Source: Pseudooceanicola sp. (GTDB taxonomy: Bacteria; Pseudomonadota; Alphaproteobacteria; Rhodobacterales; Rhodobacteraceae). Taken from it: DNA of 64,000 nt. Each line of letters opens with the position of its first letter. The first letter of the stretch is position 1. This document shows positions 54,321-62,302 of this stretch, in pieces. Location: contig NZ_JARGNH010000005.1 of assembly GCF_029213205.1 (NCBI RefSeq), forward strand, positions 115,207-179,206, read 5' to 3'. The translations under genes were made by a program, and so were the position numbers. The notes beneath the pieces are model-generated. The model searched no databases, was not told the DNA's origin, and was given only the letters and a program-made list of their open reading frames with translations.

Positions 54321-55026
54321 CTATGTGCCCGGCTCAGTCTCGACCGGAATTGGCGGCGAGGTGAAACCCTTGATGCTTTGGGTCAGGTAATTGGCCCCGA
54401 ACTCGACCGCGATGGCCTGATGCATCCGTGCGGCAATGTCAGGCATGAGATCTTCGACTCGGGTCAGGGGGCCGGCAACGGTGATCGCATAGATACGGTC
54501 CTCAACGGCATCGACGCTCAGTGGGGTGCCGGAGCCGTAGCGTTCGAATTCAACCTTGCGCAGCAGCGACGCGCGTTGTTTGGCGGGCCATTGGCTGAGG
54601 ATCGACCAGCCCGAGGCCGTCGCATGGATCGGGACATACTGACCGACCTCGGCAGCATATCGAATCCGGGCCGGGGAATCGATCACCTCAAGGAACACAA
54701 CGCTCTGACCCGCAGCAGCACCGATGCAGACCGTTTCGCTGGTTTCGTTCCGCAGGAATTTGCCCAACCGGATGATCTGGTCCGGCACAGGTTCGGTCGA
54801 GGGCACCCGTTGAGCCATCGATTGCCAGCGGGGCGTCGGCTAAAACCGCCCACGGCCAGAGGGTTCATACAGGTAGCCGCGTGCGGTCAGGGTGGACAGG
54901 AGGTTGTAGGTCGAGGATCAGTGGCCACTCAAAGTTCTCGGACACGTCCGCCAGACTTGCAGGACGTCCCCGCTCTGCGAAGAACTCGAGTAGATCGAGC
55001 ACTTTTTCGACCTGCCGTACCTGCGT
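54321..55026 (-). pseudogene. Inactivated IclR-family regulator
   Basis: On the minus strand: RQVEKVLDLLEFFAERGRPA gives the winged helix, then after a frameshift at about 54915 TYNLLSTLTARGYLYEPSGR, then an in-frame TAG at 54840-54842 (PSGRGRF-stop-PTPRWQS), then the effector domain LGKFLRNETSETVCIGAAAG and RIRYAAEVGQYVPIHATASG. The expected start codon reads ACG at 55026, six bases after GGAGG, so the start may be lost too. At least two, perhaps three, disabling changes. It lies beside the TRAP operon it probably once controlled. Confidence 0.82.
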
Positions 55027-55058
55027 TACTTACCTCCGGTTGCCGTCGCCAGTGCATG

Positions 55059-55080
55059 ATTGTCTATATATTGAGACAAT
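55059..55080. promoter_or_regulatory. 22-bp palindromic operator candidate upstream of the TRAP operon
   Basis: ATTGTCT-N8-AGACAAT is a perfect 7-bp inverted repeat with an AT-rich centre containing TATATA. It lies just upstream of the dead IclR gene and 184 bases before dctQ. Symmetry, spacing and position fit an IclR-family operator shared by regulator and transporter. No other strong promoter-proximal element is visible. Confidence 0.55.
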
Positions 55081-55264
55081 ATGCAGAAATTGGCCATTAA
55101 TGCCCACGGTTAAGGTAAGTGCAGCCGATTACTGGAGATGGGGTGCAGATTTACGCTATTAATCCTGAAGCTTGATATGTTGACTCGTCAAGATGACCTG
55201 CTTATTCAATTATGAAAACTTATCGTCCATAATGATGTCTACGGTCGAGCTTCGAGGAGGAAGA

Positions 55265-55834
55265 ATGCAAGGGTTCGATCGCCAGGACGGATCACGCGCC
55301 GAGCGTCATTTTTCCAGACTGGAGGAGGGCCTGCTGCGCATTGCCGGCATTTGCCTGGCTCTGATGATGTTCGTGGTCGTTGGTGATGTCATTGGTCGCT
55401 ACGTGTTCAATTCACCCTTCAGTTGGTCCTATGATCTTATCGGGCTGTACCTGATGGTGGCGGTCTTCTTTCTTACCCTGTCGGCCGGGCTGGCCGGGCA
55501 CCACCACATCAGCGTCGATCTGGTCCGCAACAAGCTTCCGGTACGGTTGCGCAACATTCTGCTGGGCATCGGCTACCTGGCTTCGTCCGGAATGATCTTT
55601 CTGATCTGCTGGACCGGAGTTGAGCGATTTATCGAAGCCTGGACCAAGGGCGAACGGCTGGCCTCTTCAGTCGGCTTTCCGACCTGGGTGCCCTATGCCC
55701 TGGTCGCTCTGGGGTCGGGTGTCGCGGTGATCCGCTGCTTGCAGCGCACAGTCGAACACGCGCGGGCCGCGATCACCGGAATTGAACCGGCGAGACTGAT
55801 GCCGGAAGACACCAGCATTTTGCCGGACGCCTGA
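55265..55834 (+). CDS. dctQ: TRAP transporter small permease (DctQ)
   Basis: A 189-residue membrane protein with four helices: GICLALMMFVVVGDVIGRYV, YDLIGLYLMVAVFFLTLSAG, NILLGIGYLASSGMIFLICW and YALVALGSGVAVIRCL. This is the four-helix DctQ fold. GAGGAGGAAG precedes the ATG at 55265, so the longer in-frame extension upstream is not used. It starts the dctQ-dctM-dctP unit that imports an organic acid using an ion gradient. Confidence 0.88.
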   Translation: MQGFDRQDGSRAERHFSRLEEGLLRIAGICLALMMFVVVGDVIGRYVFNSPFSWSYDLIGLYLMVAVFFLTLSAGLAGHHHISVDLVRNKLPVRLRNILLGIGYLASSGMIFLICWTGVERFIEAWTKGERLASSVGFPTWVPYALVALGSGVAVIRCLQRTVEHARAAITGIEPARLMPEDTSILPDA

Positions 55835-55836
55835 GG

Positions 55837-57123
55837 ATGTTGGTTGCACTGACCCTCGGTCTGCTGGCGTTTCAGCTTATCATTGGCCTTCCCGTCGCCC
55901 TTTCGATGCTGGTTGCCGGTTCCGTCGGGCTCTGGGCCTTCGGAGGCGCGCCGATCCTGATGGGGATTCTCGGCACAACACCGCTGAGCACCGCGAATTC
56001 CTATGAGCTGATTACCATTCCGATGTTCATCCTGATGGCCGAATTCGTCATCGTTTCGGGGGTGGCCTCAAGCCTGTTCACCTCGGCGATGATCTGGGTC
56101 GGGCGCCTGCGTGGCGGCGTTGCTATGGCCACGGCCCTTGCCGGGGCCGGGTTCGGCGCGATTTCCGGGTCGAGCACCGCGGCAGCGGCTACGCTGGCCT
56201 CGACCTCGCTGCCCGAGATGATGCGACAGGGGTATGATCCGAAACTGGCGGGCGGGGTCGTTGCCATTTCAGGCACGCTCGCCATGCTGATCCCGCCGTC
56301 GATCGCGCTGATCCTCTTTGGTATTCTTGCCGATGTCTCGATCTCCAAATTGCTGATCGCAGGAATCGTACCGGGTCTGATCGTCGCCTCTTCGATCATT
56401 GCGACGGTTGCTGTGCTGGTCTTCATCTGGCCAGAGTCCGCCCCCACAGGCCGCGCCTATACGATGCGCGAAAAATTCGCCTCGCTCAGCCGGGTCGGCC
56501 CGATGCTGGTGCTGTTCTTTGCCGTCACCGGCACCATCTATACGGGGATCGCCACCCCGACCGAGGCCTCAGCCATCGGTGCATTCGTCGCGATGATCCT
56601 GGCCATCGTGCAGGGCGGCATGCGGATGCCCGGTTTCATGGATGCGCTGGTGCGCGCCTGCCTGACCACCTGCATGATCCTGTTTGTGATCCTTGGCGCG
56701 CATGTCTTTGGCTATTTCTTCACGATTACGCGGGTGACCAACGATATCACTTCATGGGTCGGGGGGCTGCCGCTGGCGCCGCTGACGATCATGTCGATCA
56801 TCCTGCTTGGCTATATCGTCCTTGGCTTCTTCATGGATCAGGTCGCCATCCTGATCCTGACGGTGCCGGTGGTTTTGCCCGTCGTGCTGGACCTTGGGTT
56901 CAATCCGATCTGGTTCGGCGTCCTTGTCGTGGTCACCGCCGAACTTGGCATGGTGACGCCCCCCCTTGGCATGAACGTCTTTGTGGTCGCGCGATATACG
57001 CGCCGACCTCTGGGCGAATTGTTCCGGGGCGTCCTGCCGCACATCATCGCGCATGTGTTGGTCATCGCTCTGCTGACCCTGTTTCCGGCAATCGTCCTGT
57101 GGTTGCCGTCCAATCTCAAATGA
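55837..57123 (+). CDS. dctM: TRAP transporter large permease (DctM)
   Basis: A 428-residue protein of about 12 membrane segments, the ion-coupled transport subunit. Typical DctM features are MLVALTLGLLAFQLIIGLPV at the start, FGAISGSSTAAAATLASTSLP near residue 108, AISGTLAMLIPPSIALILFG and LGMVTPPLGMNVFVVA near the end. It starts two bases after the dctQ stop. Length is normal for the separate (unfused) DctM type. Substrate specificity is set by DctP. Confidence 0.94.
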   Translation: MLVALTLGLLAFQLIIGLPVALSMLVAGSVGLWAFGGAPILMGILGTTPLSTANSYELITIPMFILMAEFVIVSGVASSLFTSAMIWVGRLRGGVAMATALAGAGFGAISGSSTAAAATLASTSLPEMMRQGYDPKLAGGVVAISGTLAMLIPPSIALILFGILADVSISKLLIAGIVPGLIVASSIIATVAVLVFIWPESAPTGRAYTMREKFASLSRVGPMLVLFFAVTGTIYTGIATPTEASAIGAFVAMILAIVQGGMRMPGFMDALVRACLTTCMILFVILGAHVFGYFFTITRVTNDITSWVGGLPLAPLTIMSIILLGYIVLGFFMDQVAILILTVPVVLPVVLDLGFNPIWFGVLVVVTAELGMVTPPLGMNVFVVARYTRRPLGELFRGVLPHIIAHVLVIALLTLFPAIVLWLPSNLK

Positions 57124-57158
57124 CGCCTGAACATTCATAATATGAGGAGGTACTGAAA

Positions 57159-58181
57159 ATGTTAAAGATAACGAAAATCGCGAAGGGCATTCTTGGCCTT
57201 GCGCTGACCACAGCCGCATCCACCGCCATGGCACAAGAGAGTCTGCGGATCGGCGACAGCTTTCCGGTTGGGCATTATATCTCCGAGAACCTGACCAAGT
57301 TCTGGATGGAAGAAGTGACCCGCATGTCGGATGGCGGTATCACCTTCGAATATTTCCCGGCGCAGCAGATGGGGAAGGTCAAGGATCTTCTGTCGCTGAC
57401 GCAAACCGGTGTGCTCGACATCGGCTATGTCGCGCCCGCCTATGTGGCTGACAAGATGCCTCTGTCTGCGGTTGGCGAACTGCCCGAAGGCTTCTCGACC
57501 TCCTGCGAAGGCACCAAGGCCTATTGGGAGATCGCCAAGCCCGGCAACATTCTGGACCAGGCCGAAATCGCCCAGGCAGGCATGCGTCTGCTGATGGTCA
57601 TGGTTCTGCCGCCCTATCAGATCTACACCGGCGACCGCGCCATCGAAGGCCTGGCATCGTTCGAAGGCATGAAGCTGCGCGCGACCGGCGGCGCGATGGA
57701 GATCACCGCCAGGAAACTGGGCGCCGTCCCGGTCCAGATGCCCGCACCCGAAGTGCGCGAGGCGATTTCGCGCGGCACGCTGGACGCGGTTCTCTTCCCG
57801 GCATCTTCGCTGCTGCCCTATGAGATCGTGCCGCACCTCAAGGAAGCGACAAAGGGTATGAACTTTGCCAGCTTCGTCGTGACCTACATGATCAGCCAGA
57901 AGAAGTGGGATGCGCTGTCGCCCGAGAACCAGAAGATCCTGTCGGAGGCTGGTGAGGCGGCAACCATGCACGGCTGCGAAATCGCCGACCAACTGAACAC
58001 GACCGACAAGAAGACGATCGCTGATGGGGGCGTGAAATTTGTCGACTTCTCCGCCGAGGACACGACCAAGATCAACGCCCTTCTGGCGAAGGTCGGTTCC
58101 GAATGGGCCGACGGCCTCGAGGCGCAGGGAAAACCCGCCAGGAAGATCCTGGACGCCTTCCGGAATGCCCTTCCGAAGTAA
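57159..58181 (+). CDS. dctP: TRAP transporter substrate-binding protein (DctP)
   Basis: A 340-residue periplasmic solute receptor. The signal peptide (MLKITKIAKGILGLALTTAA, cleaved after STAMA) is followed by the DctP fold: RIGDSFPVGHYISENLTKFW near the start, FEGMKLRATGGAMEITARKL near residue 168 (with the substrate-binding Arg in LRATGG) and an Asn/Asp-containing hinge after it. GAGGAGG lies nine bases before the ATG. DctP after dctQM is a common order. The ligand is probably a carboxylate, like most DctP ligands, and the enzymes downstream suggest it is handled as a CoA ester. Confidence 0.92.
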   Translation: MLKITKIAKGILGLALTTAASTAMAQESLRIGDSFPVGHYISENLTKFWMEEVTRMSDGGITFEYFPAQQMGKVKDLLSLTQTGVLDIGYVAPAYVADKMPLSAVGELPEGFSTSCEGTKAYWEIAKPGNILDQAEIAQAGMRLLMVMVLPPYQIYTGDRAIEGLASFEGMKLRATGGAMEITARKLGAVPVQMPAPEVREAISRGTLDAVLFPASSLLPYEIVPHLKEATKGMNFASFVVTYMISQKKWDALSPENQKILSEAGEAATMHGCEIADQLNTTDKKTIADGGVKFVDFSAEDTTKINALLAKVGSEWADGLEAQGKPARKILDAFRNALPK

Positions 58182-58242
58182 CCCTTATGACCCTGCCCGC
58201 GATGATGCTTGGGCAGGGTTAAACCCACGATAAAAAGGCCAG

Positions 58243-59412
58243 ATGATGAACTTTGAACTGACAAGCGAACAAGAAGCCATCCGCGACGCGATCGAACGTA
58301 TCTGCGCGGATTTCGACGAGAGCTATTGGCTCAAGAAAGACCGCGACGGCGGCTTTCCACAAGATTTCTACGATGCGCTGGCCAAAGAGGGCTGGTTGGG
58401 GATCTGCACGCGAGAAGAGCAGGGCGGGTCCGGGCTGGGCGTGACCGAGGCCGCGATCATGATGCGGACGATTGCGGAATCCGGGGCCGGGATGTCCGGG
58501 GCCTCGGCGGTTCATATCAACATCTTCGGTCTCAAGCCGGTGGATATCTTTGGGACCGAGGAACAGAAGAACCGAATGATCCGCCCGATGGCGGAGGGGC
58601 GCGAAAAAGCCTGTTTCGCCGTGACCGAGCCGAACACCGGGCTGAACACGACGCAATTGAAACTCAAGGCAGAAAAGCGCGGATCGACCTATCATGTCAC
58701 CGGGCAGAAGGTCTGGATCTCTACCGCTCAGGTGGCAGACAAGATCCTGTTGCTGGCGCGGACCACGCCGCTTGAGGAGGCCAAGAAACCGACCCAAGGG
58801 TTGAGCTTGTTCTATACGGATTTCGACCGCGACCGGATCCGCGCGCGCGAGATCGAAAAGATGGGCCGCAAATGCGTCGACTCGAACGAGTTGTTCTTCG
58901 AGGATTTCCAAATCCCCGAAGAGGACCTGATCGGCGAAGAAGGCGAAGGGTTCAAATACATCCTGCAAGGGATGAACCCGGAACGTATCCTGATCGCCGC
59001 CGAGGCGGTCGGTCTGGGCCTTGCGGCGTTGAAACGCGCGACCGCCTACGCCAATGAACGTATCGTATTCAATCGCCAGATCGGTCAGAATCAGGCGATC
59101 CAGCATCCACTTGCCAGGAACTGGTGCAATCTCGAAGCGGCCTGGATGATGGCATTGAAGGCGGCGTCGCTCTATGACGCTGGCAAACCCTGCGGAGCCG
59201 AGGCAAATGCCGCCAAGTATCTCGCAGGCGAGGCCGGGTTCGACGCGTGCCAGCAGGCAGTAATGACCCATGGTGGCTTTGGCTATGCCAAAGAATACCA
59301 CGTCGAGCGTTACCTGCGCGAGGTCATGGTGCCCCGCATCGCCCCGATCAGCCCGCAACTTGTTCTGAGTTATATCGCAGAGCGCGTGCTGGGACTTCCG
59401 AAGTCCTATTGA
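58243..59412 (+). CDS. Acyl-CoA dehydrogenase, second type
   Basis: A 389-residue FAD acyl-CoA dehydrogenase. FAD/substrate loops: CFAVTEPNTGLNTTQLKLKA and VTGQKVWISTAQVADKILLL. The usual catalytic Glu near the C-terminus is absent (the region reads MVPRIAPISPQLVLSYIAE), but Glu247 is present in GMNPERILIAAEAVG, where isovaleryl-CoA-type enzymes place their base. ATG at 58243 or 58246 (AAAAGG upstream). It follows the TRAP operon by 61 bases and precedes the CoA-transferase-like gene, so it probably oxidises the CoA ester of the imported acid. Confidence 0.88.
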   Translation: MMNFELTSEQEAIRDAIERICADFDESYWLKKDRDGGFPQDFYDALAKEGWLGICTREEQGGSGLGVTEAAIMMRTIAESGAGMSGASAVHINIFGLKPVDIFGTEEQKNRMIRPMAEGREKACFAVTEPNTGLNTTQLKLKAEKRGSTYHVTGQKVWISTAQVADKILLLARTTPLEEAKKPTQGLSLFYTDFDRDRIRAREIEKMGRKCVDSNELFFEDFQIPEEDLIGEEGEGFKYILQGMNPERILIAAEAVGLGLAALKRATAYANERIVFNRQIGQNQAIQHPLARNWCNLEAAWMMALKAASLYDAGKPCGAEANAAKYLAGEAGFDACQQAVMTHGGFGYAKEYHVERYLREVMVPRIAPISPQLVLSYIAERVLGLPKSY

Positions 59413-59423
59413 AAGGCGTGACG

Positions 59424-60695
59424 ATGGCAGATGCCGACCGGGCGGCGGATTTCTCCTTCGTTCCCTACATCAGGCCCGGCGATCGTGTCATGGTGGGCCA
59501 GGGAACCGCGGAGCCGCAGACACTTCTCAGGCGGCTTCTGGAACAGGCGCGGGCAGGAGAACTGCCTGCGTTTACCCTGTTTCTCGGGCCGGTGTTCAGT
59601 GACAGCCTGTCGGGTGGTGTCCCCAATAGCGTCAGCGTTGAAAGCTATGGCGCGATCGGCGCAACCCGCGGGCTGATGCGCGAAGGGCGGCTGGATATCT
59701 TTCCAACCCATCTGAGTTCGCTGAACCGGGATATTCTGTCCGGATTGATCCGTGTGGATGTCGTGTTGTTGCCGTTGCGTCCGGCGATCACCGGGGCCGG
59801 CTGGAACCTGGGCATCGCGCGGGATATCGCATTTGCCGCAACCCATCGCGCCCGTGCCGTGATTGGAGAGCTTCAACCGAACCAGCCGCAGACGTTCGGT
59901 GGGGACGTCCGTGATCTTGTGGTGGATGCTATGGTTCAGGCCGAGGGGGGGCCGGTCGAACTGCCGGTTACACGCCCCGACGACGTTTCGCTGCAGATTG
60001 CGGCGCATGTGGCGCCCCTCGCCCCTGATGGGGCGGTGCTTCAAACCGGCGTCGGCGGCATCCCCGCAGCGGTTTGTGCGGCATTCAGGGATCATCGCGA
60101 CATCGGCGTTCATTCCGGAGCAGTGCCGGACGAGATTGTCGATCTGGTGGAGCGCGGGGTCGTCACCAATGCGCGCAAAGAGGTCGATGCGGGAGTTTCG
60201 GTTACGGGCATGCTTCTGGGCGGTCGCAGGCTTTATGACTTTGCACACCGGAACCAGGTCTTTCGGCTGGCGGGGCATGAGACAACCCATGCCCATAGGT
60301 CTTTGTCGCAGCTTTCGCGCCTGTTCGCCGTCAATTCGGCGTTGGAGGTCGACCTGACTGGGCAGGTCGGCGCAGAGGTGGCAAATGGGCGATATCTTGG
60401 TGCTGTCGGCGGGCAGGTGGATTTTGTGCGCGGCGCGCAGGCATCGCCGGGTGGGCGATCAGTGATCGCTTTGCCCTCCCGCACCGCGCAGGGCGATAGC
60501 CGAATAGTTTTGCGTGCCGGTATCGTGACCTGCGGGCGCGCCGATGCAGATACATTCGTGACCGAACATGGCGTCGCCGAACTGCGCGGACAGCCGGTAT
60601 CGGAGCGCGTGAAACGGATGATTGCCATCGCGGCACCAGAGCACCAAGAGGCGCTGGCCCGCACATGGCGTGATACAGGGATGGCATTGAAATGA
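59424..60695 (+). CDS. Acetyl-CoA hydrolase/CoA-transferase family protein lacking the usual catalytic Glu
   Basis: A 423-residue class-I CoA-transferase-like protein related to 4-hydroxybutyrate CoA-transferase and acetyl-CoA hydrolase. Family blocks are visible: VGQGTAEPQTLLRRLLEQ at the start, TGVGGIPAAVCAAF near residue 208 and TEHGVAELRGQPVSERVKRM near the end. The catalytic Glu normally found in a GIHTEM context is Gly232 here (GVHSGAVPDEIVDLVERG). It follows the dehydrogenase by 11 bases and overlaps the racemase gene by four. It may hydrolyse or transfer CoA by another mechanism, or bind only. Confidence 0.8.
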   Translation: MADADRAADFSFVPYIRPGDRVMVGQGTAEPQTLLRRLLEQARAGELPAFTLFLGPVFSDSLSGGVPNSVSVESYGAIGATRGLMREGRLDIFPTHLSSLNRDILSGLIRVDVVLLPLRPAITGAGWNLGIARDIAFAATHRARAVIGELQPNQPQTFGGDVRDLVVDAMVQAEGGPVELPVTRPDDVSLQIAAHVAPLAPDGAVLQTGVGGIPAAVCAAFRDHRDIGVHSGAVPDEIVDLVERGVVTNARKEVDAGVSVTGMLLGGRRLYDFAHRNQVFRLAGHETTHAHRSLSQLSRLFAVNSALEVDLTGQVGAEVANGRYLGAVGGQVDFVRGAQASPGGRSVIALPSRTAQGDSRIVLRAGIVTCGRADADTFVTEHGVAELRGQPVSERVKRMIAIAAPEHQEALARTWRDTGMALK

Positions 60696-61834
60696 GTGGA
60701 CCACTGCAAGGTATGAAGTTTGTGGAATTCGTTGGGATCGGACCCGGTCCCTTTGCCGCAATGTTGTTGTCTGATCTCGGGGCTGAGGTGATCCGCATCG
60801 ACCGGATCTCAGCATCCGGGAACGGTATTGCGCGGCCAGTTGAGTTTGACTTCGCGGCGCGCGGACGATCCAATATCGCGCTCGACCTTAAAGATCCTGC
60901 GGCCATTGAACTGGTGCTTGATCTGATTGCGCAGGCCGATGGTCTGGTTGAAGGGTTCCGGCCCGGCGTGATGGAACGGTTGGGCCTTGGCCCGGATGTC
61001 TGCCTGGAACGCAACCCCGCACTGGCCTATGGCAGGCTGACCGGCTGGGGGCAGACAGGACCGCTGGCCATGACGGCCGGGCACGACCTGACCTATCTGG
61101 CGCTGACCGGCGTTTTGAATGCTATTGGCCGTCCCGGGCAAGCCCCGGTTGCGCCGATAAACCTGGTTGGTGATTTTGCTGGCGGCAGCCTGTTTCTTGT
61201 CATCGGTCTGCTGGCTGCGGTCCATTCCGCACGGCTGAGTGGGCAGGGACAGGTCGTGGATTCGGCGATTGTCGATGGGGTTAATCTTTTGGCGCTGCCG
61301 CTGGCCGGTCTGATTGGCGCGGGGATTCACGATGGCGCACGGGGAGAAAACCTGCTGGACGGGGGCGCACCGCATTACGACAGCTATATCTGCGCGGATG
61401 GCCGATACCTGGCCATTGCCCCAATTGAGGGCAAGTTCCGGCGCGAACTGCTGACAGGCCTTGGATTTGACCCCGACGGTTTCCCGGATGTTGGCGACAA
61501 ACGAAACTGGCCCGAGGCCCGGCGCTTGCTGGCAGCACGCATTGCGGAACGTTCGCGCGATGACTGGGCGGTCGTTTTTGCCGAGAGTGACGCCTGCGCG
61601 GCGCCGGTGCTGGATTTCGACGAGGCGGCCGCGCATTCTCACGCACAGGCAAGGGCAGCGTATGTCGACGTCGGCGGCCATCGCCAACCGGCCCCGGCAC
61701 CGCGATTTTCGCATACGCCGCCCGATCTTCCGACCCCGCCGCAGGCGCGCGGCGCGGGGTACGACGCGCTGAGCAGCTGGGGCATCTCGCGCGCGCGTAT
61801 CAGTCAGCTTCAGGCGGTAGGCGCCAAAGGATAG
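60692..61834 (+). CDS. Alpha-methylacyl-CoA racemase-like CaiB/BaiF family protein
   Basis: A 380-residue type-III CoA-transferase-fold protein. GPGPFAAMLLSDLGAEVIRI is the N-terminal CoA-binding signature. The segment GHDLTYLALTGVLNAIG carries the His and Asp that act in alpha-methylacyl-CoA racemases, and GGAPHYDSYICADGRYLAIA fits that branch better than formyl- or carnitine-CoA transferases. It would epimerise a 2-methyl-acyl-CoA so the dehydrogenase can use it. ATGA overlap with the upstream gene. It ends the second catabolic operon. Confidence 0.85.
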   Translation: MSGPLQGMKFVEFVGIGPGPFAAMLLSDLGAEVIRIDRISASGNGIARPVEFDFAARGRSNIALDLKDPAAIELVLDLIAQADGLVEGFRPGVMERLGLGPDVCLERNPALAYGRLTGWGQTGPLAMTAGHDLTYLALTGVLNAIGRPGQAPVAPINLVGDFAGGSLFLVIGLLAAVHSARLSGQGQVVDSAIVDGVNLLALPLAGLIGAGIHDGARGENLLDGGAPHYDSYICADGRYLAIAPIEGKFRRELLTGLGFDPDGFPDVGDKRNWPEARRLLAARIAERSRDDWAVVFAESDACAAPVLDFDEAAAHSHAQARAAYVDVGGHRQPAPAPRFSHTPPDLPTPPQARGAGYDALSSWGISRARISQLQAVGAKG

Positions 61835-62084
61835 GCGCGTCTCGCGGCCATCAATCCGATACTTCATGTGCCAGAGGCGCGCCTGCGAGGGCTGATGTCA
61901 CGTAAAGCCCGTGGAAGTCGGCGACCTCAAAGGATCTGTCCTTGGGTTTCAGGATCCGAATCCGGACTTTCGGTCAGTGGCATTTGAGGCATTGCTTTTC
62001 TGCGTCACCCTCGGTGCCTCCGTAGCTGCCCCGAAACAGGGGCCTTCTATCGGACCGCGTCAAACACTATCGGACAAGCCGCAC

Positions 62085-62117
62085 CGTAAAAACCCTTATA
62101 CACCGGAGGTTTTTACG
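62085..62117. terminator. Perfect 10-bp hairpin near the element border
   Basis: CGTAAAAACC and GGTTTTTACG form a perfect stem with a 13-base loop. Runs of five A and five T fall inside the stem, so on either strand the 3' arm ends in T-rich sequence only partly. It could be a bidirectional terminator for the racemase operon or part of an attachment site. Confidence 0.55.
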
Positions 62118-62276
62118 TCATTTGATGATCTTGGATGAGAAAGTGGTGCCGCTGAAGGGCGTCTAAAATCTATATCTTGATACACCCCGAAACACCGATA
62201 CCCCAATAAAATATGGTTTTTCTGTATTTTCGCGGTCTCACAGTGCTTCACAACGCCCCATAGCATACCATATGTT

Positions 62277-62300
62277 GAGGGGGACTGAGAGGGGGACTGG
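62277..62300. repeat. 12-bp tandem repeat before the integrase
   Basis: GAGGGGGACTGA is followed by GAGGGGGACTGG, ending two bases before the integrase ATG. The second unit supplies its ribosome-binding site. It may be a recombinase arm-type site. Confidence 0.7.
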
Positions 62301-62302
62301 AA

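Larger units (their letters stand above)
61835..62302. other. 468-bp gap at the probable entry of an integrative element
   Basis: No gene is convincing here. A 75-codon open frame (61911-62138) has no homology I can recognise and no ribosome site. A hairpin sits at 62085-62117. Beyond it base composition drops (about 62160-62280 is AT-rich), and a 12-bp tandem repeat precedes the integrase. The change in composition fits the border of acquired DNA. Confidence 0.6.

Noticed and set aside
61911..62138. A 75-residue gene after the racemase
   Set aside because: No ribosome site, no recognisable family, and the frame runs through a perfect hairpin.
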